The translations under genes were made by a program, and so were the position numbers. The notes under the pieces are model-generated. The model did no database searches, had not been told where the DNA came from, and saw only the letters and a list, made by a program, of their open reading frames with translations. From Sphingobacterium zeae (lineage in GTDB: Bacteria > Bacteroidota > Bacteroidia > Sphingobacteriales > Sphingobacteriaceae), in contig NZ_JAUTBA010000001.1 of NCBI RefSeq assembly GCF_030818895.1, positions 1,674,001 through 1,738,000 of the forward strand: a stretch of 64,000 nt of DNA. The letters are read 5' to 3'. This document shows positions 1 to 8,927 of this stretch, piece after piece. Each line of letters opens with the position of its first letter. Positions within the stretch are counted from its first letter, which is position 1.

Positions 1-914
1 CGGTGTATCGAAGGGGATAGATCACTCAGAATTTCTTCAAACGCATTGGCAATCTGAAGCTGTCTATTGACGATAATGGTATTGCCGTGCCTTTTGCCTA
101 ATCTCAACGGTTTAACAAGGGCAGGATTACCTTTCGCGGCGACTGTGCATAAATAGTGTCCTTTATGATCCAAAATGGGAGGATGCATTTTTTGTGAAAA
201 TGCCCAAGTAGTTGTCTCCGTGAATACTTTCACCATTGAATCGTGATCCTGCCCCAATAAGATGAGAATGATGGTCAGTACCACAAAGACCGGAAAAAGT
301 AATATAATAGCCCATAAAGGATAATTCAGCTTGGAAGAAAGTAAGGTATTGATCTTTTTGAGGGTGGGATTGCTATAAGTTCTGCGCATGGCGTATCCCT
401 TTTCTTCTAAGATAACTCTACGGATTAATCCGACACCGATAATCAAGCTGCAAATTGGTGTAAAAATAAAGTATAAAGTTCCTTCATTACCAACATACAT
501 ATCCAGTGTAGATGTGTCGTGGTGACTGACCTGGATAAGTACAAATACACTCATCACGCTGCCTATCAATAACATCACCAGCATCATAACAAGAGGTAGG
601 GGTGGGATTTTTCGTCCTTTTATCCAGATGGTTACTGCTGAAATATTGAATGCAACGAAATAGATAAACAGCGATAGGATGTGTTTGCCGCCGAAGGGAA
701 TATAGCAGTCTCCATCCACAGGGTCCACCGGTTGATTATATTGGCTCGAATGGAATACAAAGCCAATCCCTGCAAGTAGCAGTGCTAAAAGGTAAGCAGT
801 CACAACGGTATATTCAACAAAGGATACATGCCGCTGTTGATTTTTGATGAGCGCGCGCAGCAGATATAAAATTCCGAAAAGCGTGAGTATAATGAAAAAA
901 AGAATTAAAATCAT
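1..914 (-). CDS. Multi-TM membrane protein, DUF6688-like (3' end off window)
   Basis: An open minus-strand frame runs from an ATG at 914 to the window edge without a stop (304 codons seen). The translation has about six hydrophobic segments in its first 220 residues, starting with MILILFFIILTLFGI, followed by a soluble part ending in KPLRLGKRHGNTIIVNRQL and IANAFEEIL. That C-terminal part resembles, from memory, the Bacteroidota family DUF6688, which has no assigned function. The protein is cut by the window boundary, so its full length is unknown. It is transcribed away from the lipoprotein gene at 1323. The reading frame is firm; the family name is a recollection and could be wrong. Confidence 0.65.
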   Translation of the reverse strand, partial: MILILFFIILTLFGILYLLRALIKNQQRHVSFVEYTVVTAYLLALLLAGIGFVFHSSQYNQPVDPVDGDCYIPFGGKHILSLFIYFVAFNISAVTIWIKGRKIPPLPLVMMLVMLLIGSVMSVFVLIQVSHHDTSTLDMYVGNEGTLYFIFTPICSLIIGVGLIRRVILEEKGYAMRRTYSNPTLKKINTLLSSKLNYPLWAIILLFPVFVVLTIILILLGQDHDSMVKVFTETTTWAFSQKMHPPILDHKGHYLCTVAAKGNPALVKPLRLGKRHGNTIIVNRQLQIANAFEEILSDLSPSIH

Positions 915-1322
915 AATATAATGAGCAGTTCTAATGCGAAAAAGAATATAGGCAAATCATTGTACCAGATTTAGATTCAGCGTGTAAATATATATACCGG
1001 AAATTATACGAGCCGATGAAATGCGGATATTTCCTTAAGCTTTTCAGTATTTTGGCGTAAATCAAAACACCAGGTTTCTATTTGTTTTTCTGAAATGGGG
1101 TGGTAACCGATATAATAGCCCATAATGACTTTTTTTTAACCTCTTTTATATTACTTACTAAGTTATTAAAAATTAAGATTTTGTACAATATGTACCGTTC
1201 TTATATCTCCCTTTATCATCGAAAAAGGGCAATGGAAGGAAAGGATATACGAAAGCCAGAGGGCGACGTGTTTTGCCCGTTTCATAAATATTAATTATTT
1301 TGTGAACAAACAATATGTATAT
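915..1322. other. Intergenic region between divergent genes
   Basis: About 400 bases separate the divergent starts at 914 and 1323. A 64-codon frame at 1100-1294 has no family resemblance, no plausible leader and lies in AT-rich DNA, so I do not call it. Just before the lipoprotein gene, TTTTG at 1271-1275 and a near-consensus TATTTTG at 1296-1302 are about 20 bases apart and could be its promoter. I see no strong hairpin or RNA gene. Confidence 0.4.
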
Positions 1323-1856
1323 ATGAAGCAGTTACTCATTATTATTCTTATGCTGTCGAGCTTGTTTTTTACGGCTTGTCAATCCCCCAGTCCGGATAAG
1401 TTTTTCGGAAAAGTTGTTTTAAATACCAATCTTATTGCAGATTTTGTGCCTGAGCGCTACGGCAAGCACCTCGAGCAGGAGACTGTGGAATTTGCGGACA
1501 TGCCTTCCACTAAGAAAGTAGGCGATGAAGCTCAAAAGTCAGTCGAGATTAAGATTCAGGTTGTCGAAAAGGCCTTGAAGGATATCAAAGAGCTGAATGT
1601 TTCCGAGGCGGAAGCGAAAGCATTGAAAGAACAGTCTATTGCATTATTCGAGAAAGTCCTGCCCGTTTATAAAAATGAATATACGGCCTATGCAAAGTTA
1701 TGTGATCGTAAGGGTTCGGCTGAAGAAAAGCAGGCTTTACTTCAAAAGATTGAGAAGAATGACATGCCCGAGATCAACAGTGCTTTTGACAATGTATATA
1801 CCTTAGGTAAAGCTTACGCGGAAAAGCACAACCTAAATGTGAATTGGGGAAACTAA
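1323..1856 (+). CDS. Small lipoprotein of unknown function
   Basis: The protein is 177 residues. It begins MKQLLIIILMLSSLFFTAC, a short signal peptide with a lipobox cysteine, so it should be a lipid-anchored envelope protein. The frame extends upstream to a GTG at 1302, but the ATG at 1323 gives a clean signal peptide and leaves room for the promoter-like TATTTTG ending at 1302. The mature part is highly charged and probably helical, with Glu/Lys-rich heptad-like stretches such as KALKEQSIALFEKVL; I recognise no domain. The next gene starts 3 bases after its stop, so the two are probably co-transcribed and may act together at the envelope. Confidence 0.7.
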   Translation: MKQLLIIILMLSSLFFTACQSPSPDKFFGKVVLNTNLIADFVPERYGKHLEQETVEFADMPSTKKVGDEAQKSVEIKIQVVEKALKDIKELNVSEAEAKALKEQSIALFEKVLPVYKNEYTAYAKLCDRKGSAEEKQALLQKIEKNDMPEINSAFDNVYTLGKAYAEKHNLNVNWGN

Positions 1857-1859
1857 CAC

Positions 1860-2381
1860 ATGAATGAAACACATCTTTACAGAAATAAGCGAAAAACAAC
1901 GCAATTGCTGCTAATTTCAGCAGCATTTTGTTTGCTACTCTTCATCATATTACTTTATAGTATTGGATTGTTTGATGGAGTTTTTAAAGCTAAGCCCACG
2001 ATCTTTTCTGCCGGAGTATTGTTGGTACTTCTCATCTTGTTGATTGTAAACTTGCTGAGCCTTCGGGATAAATCAGCACAGATTGTTCTTAGTGAAAAGT
2101 GTTTTCTCGGAAAAACTACACCATTGGCAAAAGCTTTTGGTCAAGGGGAATGGAAAGATGTAAAGTCTATTGATTTGGAGAAAGTGGGTGGGGATACCAT
2201 GATCATTGTTACCTTAGAAAATCCAGTTAAATATAAAGATAGACTCCCATCACTCCTTTGGAAGATGGCCTACCAGGAATCTGCTCAAGAATTGAATATC
2301 ATGTATTCGGCGTCAACCATTGATCTGGAGCCTTCAGCATTGCATCAACTGTTTTTATCTTATTGGAACAAGCAAAAGTAA
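1860..2381 (+). CDS. Two-TM membrane protein, STM3941-like
   Basis: The protein is 173 residues. Two hydrophobic helices occupy roughly residues 15-40 and 47-68, followed by a soluble domain containing EWKDVKSIDLEKVGG and a C-terminal pattern ending in LHQLFLSYWNK. This layout (two N-terminal helices, then a small PH-like domain with an EWKDI-type motif) resembles proteins annotated as the STM3941 family in Bacteroidota; no biochemical role is known to me. It begins 3 bases after the upstream lipoprotein gene and is probably in the same transcript. The gene call is solid; the family assignment is tentative. Confidence 0.65.
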   Translation: MNETHLYRNKRKTTQLLLISAAFCLLLFIILLYSIGLFDGVFKAKPTIFSAGVLLVLLILLIVNLLSLRDKSAQIVLSEKCFLGKTTPLAKAFGQGEWKDVKSIDLEKVGGDTMIIVTLENPVKYKDRLPSLLWKMAYQESAQELNIMYSASTIDLEPSALHQLFLSYWNKQK

Positions 2382-2420
2382 TGGCTCGTTTTTTTTGTTA
2401 ATTTTAGCCAAATTACACCA

Positions 2421-4175
2421 ATGAAACTTAAAATATATATCCTTGCGATCGCTGGACTCGGGCTGATGGCTTCCTGTGGATCAGGAGCTCACAACAGTCA
2501 AACTGTTGCTGATACCGCTAAGAATGAAAAGTTTAAATCGTATGAAGACCGTTTTATGCTGCAGCTTTGGAAAGAAAATCCAGAATGGGCTACCCAAGTG
2601 GGTTTTCATCAGTATGATTCTTTGTTAGCCATACCAGATGCGCATGCCAGAAAGCGACGGTTAGAATTTTCAAAAAACCAGTTGGACAGCCTGAAAAGCT
2701 TTGATTTGAATTCTTTGAATTTATCGCAACAGACAGATTATCATTTGATTCAAAATTATCTTGAATCAAATATTTGGTCGATAGAGCAAGAGCGTGCCTA
2801 TGAATGGAACCCGTCGTCTTACAACGTTGGAGGAACCATCGCTTTTATGCTTGCAGAGCGTTATGCACCGTTATCGACGCGGCTTAAAGCCATTCAACAG
2901 CGTTTAATAAAAATTCCGGCCTATTATGAGGCTGCAAAGAAACAGCTTAAAAACCCGGCTCAGGTATTGACCGATTTGGCCATTCAACAGAATCTGGGTG
3001 GTTTATCTGTTTTTGAAAGTGACTTACTGGATTCATTGAAAAAATCAGATCTATCAATTGCGGAAAAAGAAGCCATTGGGAAGGCATGCCAGGAAGCTGT
3101 TGCGGCGATAAACGGGTATGTACAGTTTTTAAAAGTAACGCCTAATCCTTCGCCACGGAGTTTTAGATTGGGGAAAGCGCTTTACGACAAAAAATTCGAT
3201 TTTGATATACAGTCTGGATCCACTGCCGAACAGGTTTATCAGGCTGCGCTTGCACGGAAAACCTATCTGCATGGCGAAATGTATAACATCAGCAAGGAAC
3301 TTTGGCCAAAGTATTTTGGGAAATCAGCTGTGCCTGCAGATAGTTTGGCTGTCATCCGAAAAATGATCGATACCCTTTCGGTAAATCATGTCAAAGCAGA
3401 AGACTTTCAGTCGGCTATCGAAGCGCAGATACCTAAATTGGTCGCTTTTGTCAAACAGAAAGATTTACTGTATATCGACGAGAGTAAACCGCTGGTGGTG
3501 CGTAAAGAGCCCGCCTATATGGCTGGTGTCGCGGGCGCATCAATCAGTGCGCCGGGGCCATATGATAAAGGAGGTAACACCTATTATAATGTCGGTAGTC
3601 TAAGTGGCTGGACGAAGGAGGATAAGGAGAGTTATCTGAGAGAGTATAACCATTACATCCTGCAGATACTTAATATCCACGAAGCTATTCCGGGGCATTA
3701 CACCCAATTGGTCTATGCCAACCAATCGCCAAGTCTCATCAAGAGTATTTTAGGAAATGGTGCTATGATTGAAGGTTGGGCAGTGTATACCGAGCAGATG
3801 ATGTTGGAAAACGGTTACGGTGACAATGCGCCCGAAATGTGGTTGATGTGGTATAAATGGCATCTGCGTGCTGTTTGCAATGCCATATTGGACTACAGTG
3901 TACATGTGAAGAATATGAGCGAGAAAGACGCCATGCATCTGTTGGTGGATGAAGCCTTTCAACAGCAGGCCGAAGCAGCGGGTAAATGGAAGAGAGTGTC
4001 GGTAAGCAGTGTTCAGCTGACTTCTTATTACACTGGGTATAAAGAAATCTATGAACTTCGGGAGGCTGTTAAGCAAAAAGAAGGTAAACAGTTCAATTTG
4101 AAAAAGTTCCATGAGACGTTCCTGAGTTTTGGAAACTCGCCAGTGAAGTATATCCGCGAGATGATGCTAAAATAG
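2421..4175 (+). CDS. DUF885 family lipoprotein, putative metallopeptidase
   Basis: The protein is 584 residues, the usual size for DUF885. The N-terminus MKLKIYILAIAGLGLMASC is a lipoprotein signal with the anchor Cys at residue 19. The family hallmark HEAIPGH lies at residues 420-426, with EGWAVYTE about 30 residues later. Together these give an HExxxxH-type zinc site plus a downstream Glu, as in gluzincin-like peptidases. DUF885 proteins are thought to be metal-dependent carboxypeptidase-like enzymes, but the substrate here is unknown. The location is envelope, most likely periplasmic-facing or surface. A strong hairpin follows at 4191, so the gene ends a transcript. Confidence 0.85.
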   Translation: MKLKIYILAIAGLGLMASCGSGAHNSQTVADTAKNEKFKSYEDRFMLQLWKENPEWATQVGFHQYDSLLAIPDAHARKRRLEFSKNQLDSLKSFDLNSLNLSQQTDYHLIQNYLESNIWSIEQERAYEWNPSSYNVGGTIAFMLAERYAPLSTRLKAIQQRLIKIPAYYEAAKKQLKNPAQVLTDLAIQQNLGGLSVFESDLLDSLKKSDLSIAEKEAIGKACQEAVAAINGYVQFLKVTPNPSPRSFRLGKALYDKKFDFDIQSGSTAEQVYQAALARKTYLHGEMYNISKELWPKYFGKSAVPADSLAVIRKMIDTLSVNHVKAEDFQSAIEAQIPKLVAFVKQKDLLYIDESKPLVVRKEPAYMAGVAGASISAPGPYDKGGNTYYNVGSLSGWTKEDKESYLREYNHYILQILNIHEAIPGHYTQLVYANQSPSLIKSILGNGAMIEGWAVYTEQMMLENGYGDNAPEMWLMWYKWHLRAVCNAILDYSVHVKNMSEKDAMHLLVDEAFQQQAEAAGKWKRVSVSSVQLTSYYTGYKEIYELREAVKQKEGKQFNLKKFHETFLSFGNSPVKYIREMMLK

Positions 4176-4190
4176 CCATCGCGACCAATG

Positions 4191-4226
4191 ACTGAGCCAC
4201 TCCCCCAGAGTGGCTCAGTTGTTTTT
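4191..4226 (+). terminator. Rho-independent terminator after the DUF885 gene
   Basis: A perfect 12-base stem, ACTGAGCCACTC pairing with GAGTGGCTCAGT around a CCCCA loop, is followed by TGTTTTT. It lies 16 bases after the DUF885 stop and separates it from the ABC transporter genes. Confidence 0.85.
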
Positions 4227-4346
4227 AGGCAGGGTGGGTGTGGGTATTTTGGTCTTTCCTTTTCGTTTGTTTTTAACTTTTACTATATTCATGTAACATA
4301 TCATTGTTTTGGTATACTAACCTACTATTAACAGTTAAAATTAATT

Positions 4347-5231
4347 ATGAATTTATCCATAGAAACCCTTAGTAAGACCTATTCGAATGGGGTCAAAGCG
4401 TTAGACAATGTAGACTTAGAAATCAGACCCGGAATGTTTGGTTTGCTGGGGCCGAATGGTGCGGGTAAGTCTTCTTTAATGCGGACGATCGCTACGCTTC
4501 AGAAACCCGACAGTGGCCGTATTACTTTTGGCGATATCGATGTGTTAAAAAATCAGCTGGATTTGAGGAAAGTTTTGGGTTACCTGCCCCAGGAATTTGG
4601 TGTTTATCCCAACCTCTCGGCTTCCGATCTGCTGCAATACTTTGCTAAACTCAAAGGAATCAAATCCAAGGCGGACCGCAATGCTATTATCAACCGCGTC
4701 CTTGAAGTGACTAATCTTTGGGACGTGCGCAATAAAAATGTAAGCGGTTATTCGGGGGGTATGAAACAACGTTTTGGTATTGCCCAGTTGTTGCTGAATG
4801 ATCCAAAATTGATTATTGTAGATGAGCCAACCGCGGGACTTGACCCAGCGGAAAGACATCGCTTTTTAAATGTCCTACGGGAAATAGGTACAGATCATAC
4901 GGTTATTTTTTCTACCCATATTGTCGATGATGTACGCGAATTATGTCATGAGTTAGCTATTCTAAATGGTGGTAAGATCCTTTTGAGAGGTACTCCGAAA
5001 GAATCGATCGACCAATTGGAGGGAAAGATCTGGGTACGTATCATCAGTAGAGATCAATTGGACGAGTATACTCAAAAGTTTAACGTCATTTCGACCAATT
5101 ACAATCAGGACAATACGCTCAACATTAGGGTGCACAGTGATGAGCGTCCGGATGAGTCATTTGTGAATGCCCAAGGTCAATTGGAAGATGTCTATTTTGT
5201 TGCGCTAAAAAATGATCAACGCCATGTTTAA
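4347..5231 (+). CDS. ABC transporter ATP-binding protein
   Basis: The protein is 294 residues and contains a complete nucleotide-binding domain: Walker A GPNGAGKS at residues 35-42, signature SGGMKQR near 135, Walker B LIIVDEPTAGLD near 155-167 and a switch His in FSTHIVDD. The last 80 residues form the C-terminal extension usual for ABC-2 type exporters. It should power the membrane protein encoded next; the two genes overlap by 20 bases, which implies translational coupling. In Bacteroidota this ATPase type pairs with permeases carrying peptidase domains, as seen here. The transported substrate is not known. Confidence 0.93.
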   Translation: MNLSIETLSKTYSNGVKALDNVDLEIRPGMFGLLGPNGAGKSSLMRTIATLQKPDSGRITFGDIDVLKNQLDLRKVLGYLPQEFGVYPNLSASDLLQYFAKLKGIKSKADRNAIINRVLEVTNLWDVRNKNVSGYSGGMKQRFGIAQLLLNDPKLIIVDEPTAGLDPAERHRFLNVLREIGTDHTVIFSTHIVDDVRELCHELAILNGGKILLRGTPKESIDQLEGKIWVRIISRDQLDEYTQKFNVISTNYNQDNTLNIRVHSDERPDESFVNAQGQLEDVYFVALKNDQRHV

Positions 5232-8200
5232 AGCTATCTTTAATTTTGAATTTACGCGCTGGTTTAAAAGTTCGGCTGTCTATATCTACATGGCGCTGTT
5301 CTTTGCACTCTCGCTGTTTATTATGCTTTCATCGCTGGGCATCTTTGACGGTGTAACGGCGACCACTTCATCCAACACCATCCGAAACTCTCCTTGGGCA
5401 ATTAATGGTATGGTCAATGGGATGTCAACAATTATTTATTTTTTGATTCCCTCCATTGTTGGAGCCTGTGTCTATCGTGATTTTCAGTATCAGGTGCATA
5501 CGATACTGTTCAGTTACCCCTTTTCAAAAACGGATTACCTGTTGGGCAAATTCTTTGGGTCGGTAGCCGTGGTATTGGTTATTGTATTGGCGTCAACCGT
5601 TGGTATTGTTGTGGCACAATTTGTACCAGGCATCAATCAATCCTTATTGGGTCCAGTGGATATTTGGGCTTATCTACAGACTTATATCGTACAGGTTATT
5701 CCCAATCTGGTTATTTTTAGTGCCATTATCTTCGTACTCGTAACGTTGACGAGAAACGTATACGTTGGTTTTGTTGCCGTGCTGATCCTTATTATTCTTC
5801 AGGTGCTTGTTCAGAGTCTGGCAAACAACATGGACAATCGTTTTGTCGGTGCATTGATCGATCCTTTTGGCGATAGTGCCATCTCGTATTATACCCAGTA
5901 CTGGTCGCCAGAGGAGAAGAATGTCAACAATCTGCCCTTTACGGGAGCAGTTATTTATAACCGCCTCATTTGGCTCGCTGTCGCAGCCTTATTCATTGGT
6001 GGGTTTTACATGTTATTTTCATTCTCCCAACATTCGATTTCCTTTAAATCGACAAAAAAAGGAGCTCGTTTAACAAAGAATAACTTTGACAGTATCTTCC
6101 GGATCAATTTGCCTAAGGTCAGCTATGATTTTTCGACATTTCATTATTTGAAAACAACATGGACAATGGCACGATACGACTATCGGTATATTGTTAAAAA
6201 TCCCGTTTTTTTAATATTGACGCTCGTCGGGGTATTGTTCATTATTTTGATGGCAAGTACCATCGGATCGATCTTCGGAACGTCGACATATCCCGTCACC
6301 TGGAAAATGCTAATGATCCCGGGGAGTACGTTTAAGTTTTTCCTGCTGATCCTGACTTTTCTTTTTATAGGACTTTTAGTCCACCGTGGAACCATTACGC
6401 GGATGGGAGGGCTACTGGATACTACAGCAGCTCCCAACTGGGCTTTTATGGGATCTAAAATTATCGCCGTCCTGCTGATGCAGTTGACCCTGTTGGGCGT
6501 TGTGATCTTAACTTGTATGGCTTTTCAGGTTTACCATCGTTATTACAATTTTGAAATCAAACAATATGTGCTGCATTTGATGGTCTATGGTATGCTGTCT
6601 GATGTGGTATGGCTTTTTACATCACTGTTTGTCCATACGGTTTTCAAAAATTACCTGGCTGGATTCTTTGTGCTACTGACCTTATTTATTGGATTGCCAT
6701 TTTTGTCTATGGTCGGAGTTGAACAGGAAATCTATCAGTTTAATCAGGGGCCAGGTCTTGACTACTCCGATATGGACGGGTTTGGTTATGTACTTCCCTT
6801 TTTGACGTATCGGATCTATTGGCTGCTCTTCGCGGTTGTTTTTGCTACGCTCGCACTAGTATTGTGGCGGAGAGGTAGTTTTTCGGGCTTCAGGGAGCGC
6901 TGGGCTATTCTTAGGGCCAACTGGAGCCCGACGGCAGGTGCGATAGTGGTGATCGCTTTCTTAGGTTTTGTTGGTATCGGCAGTGCAATATACTACGAAA
7001 ACCACGTCAAAAACCCCTATTATACAAGTTTGGATCGTGAAAAACAGGCCGTCGAATGGGAAAAGAAATATAAGAAATATCAATATCGTCCGCAGCCACG
7101 CGTCGTGGATATTCAGTTTAATCTCGATATTTTTCCGGATACGCGTAGTTTTAAAGCAACAGCAGCCTATGTACTGAAAAATAAGACCAATATCGCTATC
7201 GATTCTATTTTTGTCAATTATAATGATTACGACTATCAATTTTCTTTCAATGTGCCAAATAAGCTGCTTTCTGCCGACGATGTATATAATTTTAATATTT
7301 ATAAGCTCGATAAGCCCATGGCTCCGGGAGATTCCATTGTGTTAAAATTTAGTACGGAAAGTCCAGCCAATACCTGGATAAATGAAAAGTCACCAGTGAA
7401 AGGAAATGGTACGTTTATCAATAATATGCTTTTTCCGAATATAGGCTATCTGGACCGGGGCGAGCTGGTGGATAATGATGTGCGCAAGAAGTATGGTCTA
7501 CCGTTTCGAAATCGGATGGCCCCGCAGAGTGATCGAAGAGCACTGCAAGATAATTATATCTCCAACGATGCGGATTGGATCCGTTTCGAAGCGACCGTAA
7601 GCACCGCTAAAGATCAGTTGGCTATTGCCCCGGGATATCTGACGAAGGAGTGGGAAAAAGATGGCCGCAAGTATTATCAGTACAAAATGGATTCAGAGAT
7701 CCTCAACTTTTTTGCTTTTAATTCGGCGCAGTATGAAGTCAAAAAAGATAAGTGGAATGGTGTTAATTTGGAGATTTATTACCATAAGGGGCATATCTAC
7801 AACCTCGATCGGATGATGGCTTCCAGCAAGTCTTCTTTGGCTTACTATACCAAAGAATACAGTGCTTATCCGCATCGACAATTGCGTATTATTGAATTTC
7901 CGCGTACAGCGGGAACTTTCGCGCAGTCTTTTGCCAATACCATTCCTTTTTCTGAGGCAATCGGTTTTATTGCCGATGTCGATGAGAAGAAGGAAGATGC
8001 CGTCGATTATCCCTACGCGGTAACAGCCCATGAGATAGCCCATCAATGGTGGGCCCATCAAGTGGTAGGGGCTAATGTGCAAGGCGCGACCTTAATGTCC
8101 GAAAGTATGTCTGAATATTCATCGCTTAAGGTGTTGGAAAAAAGATATGGCAAAGGGCAAATGCGTAAGTTTTTTAAAGATGCACTTGACGGCTATTTGC

Positions 8201-8868
8201 AAGGGCGAAGTGCCGAAAAGCTCGGGGAGAAGCCATTGATGTACAATGAGAATCAAATGTATATCCATTACCAAAAAGGGTCTTTGGTGCTGTACGCATT
8301 GAGTGATTATTTGGGTGAGGATCTTTTTAACAAGACTGCGCGAGCTTATTTGCAACGCACAGCTTTTCAAAATCCGCCATACACAACCTCAACCGAGTTT
8401 GTGGATAGCTTTAGGCAGGCAACTCCAGACTCCCTACGCTACCTGATCAAAGATATGTTTGAAACGATTACTTTGTATAATAATAAAATTGACAAAGTGA
8501 GCGCTAAGAAACTAAAGAATGGTAAGTATCAGGTCGATATCCAGTTTGAAGTAGCTAAATATCGTGTTGATGGCAATGGAAAAAAAAGCTATAGTGACGC
8601 AGGGGAGCAGGCGCTCTCATTTAAAAAATCGGATCGGCTGACAATAAAGTCTTTGCCTCTTGCAGATTATATTGAAGTTGGCGTTTTCTCCGGTAAAAAA
8701 GCCAAAGATGGAAATAACCGGCAGGAACTTTATTTAAAAAAGCATAGAATTGATCGGATCAATAATACCCTGACGCTAGTTGTTGATCAAAAGCCCGAAC
8801 AGGTAGGCATAGATCCTTACAATAAACTGATTGATATTGAATCCGATGATAATAGGAAGGAGCTATAG
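5212..8868 (+). CDS. ABC-2 type permease fused to M1-type aminopeptidase domain
   Basis: The protein is 1218 residues in one frame. The first half contains two sets of about six membrane helices (roughly residues 15-270 and 325-590), a duplicated ABC-2 permease. After a last helix near residue 580 comes a large extracytoplasmic region. In it, HEIAHQWW at about residue 940 and a Glu about 20 residues downstream in LMSESMSEY form the zinc site of an M1 (gluzincin) aminopeptidase. The usual GAMEN exopeptidase loop is not evident; the equivalent region reads GTFAQSFANT. It overlaps the ATPase gene, so the two form an exporter unit. An alternative start is the Met at 5224. The substrate may be a peptide trimmed at the membrane, but that is inference. 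Confidence 0.9.
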   Translation: MINAMFKAIFNFEFTRWFKSSAVYIYMALFFALSLFIMLSSLGIFDGVTATTSSNTIRNSPWAINGMVNGMSTIIYFLIPSIVGACVYRDFQYQVHTILFSYPFSKTDYLLGKFFGSVAVVLVIVLASTVGIVVAQFVPGINQSLLGPVDIWAYLQTYIVQVIPNLVIFSAIIFVLVTLTRNVYVGFVAVLILIILQVLVQSLANNMDNRFVGALIDPFGDSAISYYTQYWSPEEKNVNNLPFTGAVIYNRLIWLAVAALFIGGFYMLFSFSQHSISFKSTKKGARLTKNNFDSIFRINLPKVSYDFSTFHYLKTTWTMARYDYRYIVKNPVFLILTLVGVLFIILMASTIGSIFGTSTYPVTWKMLMIPGSTFKFFLLILTFLFIGLLVHRGTITRMGGLLDTTAAPNWAFMGSKIIAVLLMQLTLLGVVILTCMAFQVYHRYYNFEIKQYVLHLMVYGMLSDVVWLFTSLFVHTVFKNYLAGFFVLLTLFIGLPFLSMVGVEQEIYQFNQGPGLDYSDMDGFGYVLPFLTYRIYWLLFAVVFATLALVLWRRGSFSGFRERWAILRANWSPTAGAIVVIAFLGFVGIGSAIYYENHVKNPYYTSLDREKQAVEWEKKYKKYQYRPQPRVVDIQFNLDIFPDTRSFKATAAYVLKNKTNIAIDSIFVNYNDYDYQFSFNVPNKLLSADDVYNFNIYKLDKPMAPGDSIVLKFSTESPANTWINEKSPVKGNGTFINNMLFPNIGYLDRGELVDNDVRKKYGLPFRNRMAPQSDRRALQDNYISNDADWIRFEATVSTAKDQLAIAPGYLTKEWEKDGRKYYQYKMDSEILNFFAFNSAQYEVKKDKWNGVNLEIYYHKGHIYNLDRMMASSKSSLAYYTKEYSAYPHRQLRIIEFPRTAGTFAQSFANTIPFSEAIGFIADVDEKKEDAVDYPYAVTAHEIAHQWWAHQVVGANVQGATLMSESMSEYSSLKVLEKRYGKGQMRKFFKDALDGYLQGRSAEKLGEKPLMYNENQMYIHYQKGSLVLYALSDYLGEDLFNKTARAYLQRTAFQNPPYTTSTEFVDSFRQATPDSLRYLIKDMFETITLYNNKIDKVSAKKLKNGKYQVDIQFEVAKYRVDGNGKKSYSDAGEQALSFKKSDRLTIKSLPLADYIEVGVFSGKKAKDGNNRQELYLKKHRIDRINNTLTLVVDQKPEQVGIDPYNKLIDIESDDNRKEL

Positions 8869-8896
8869 AAAAGGTTGTGAAATAGAAAAGGGTATG

Positions 8897-8927
8897 AAAA
8901 TCCTCATCGCAAGATGAGGATTTTTTT
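8897..8927. terminator. Bidirectional terminator between convergent genes
   Basis: A 12-base stem, AAAATCCTCATC pairing with GATGAGGATTTT around GCAA, has a T-run on the plus side and an A-run on the other. It lies between the convergent permease gene (ends 8868) and peroxidase gene (ends 8926) and can serve both; the T-run overlaps the peroxidase stop codon. Confidence 0.85.

Noticed and set aside
1100..1294. 64-codon plus-strand frame upstream of the first lipoprotein
   Set aside because: No family resemblance, odd composition, and it overlaps the likely promoter zone of the gene at 1323.
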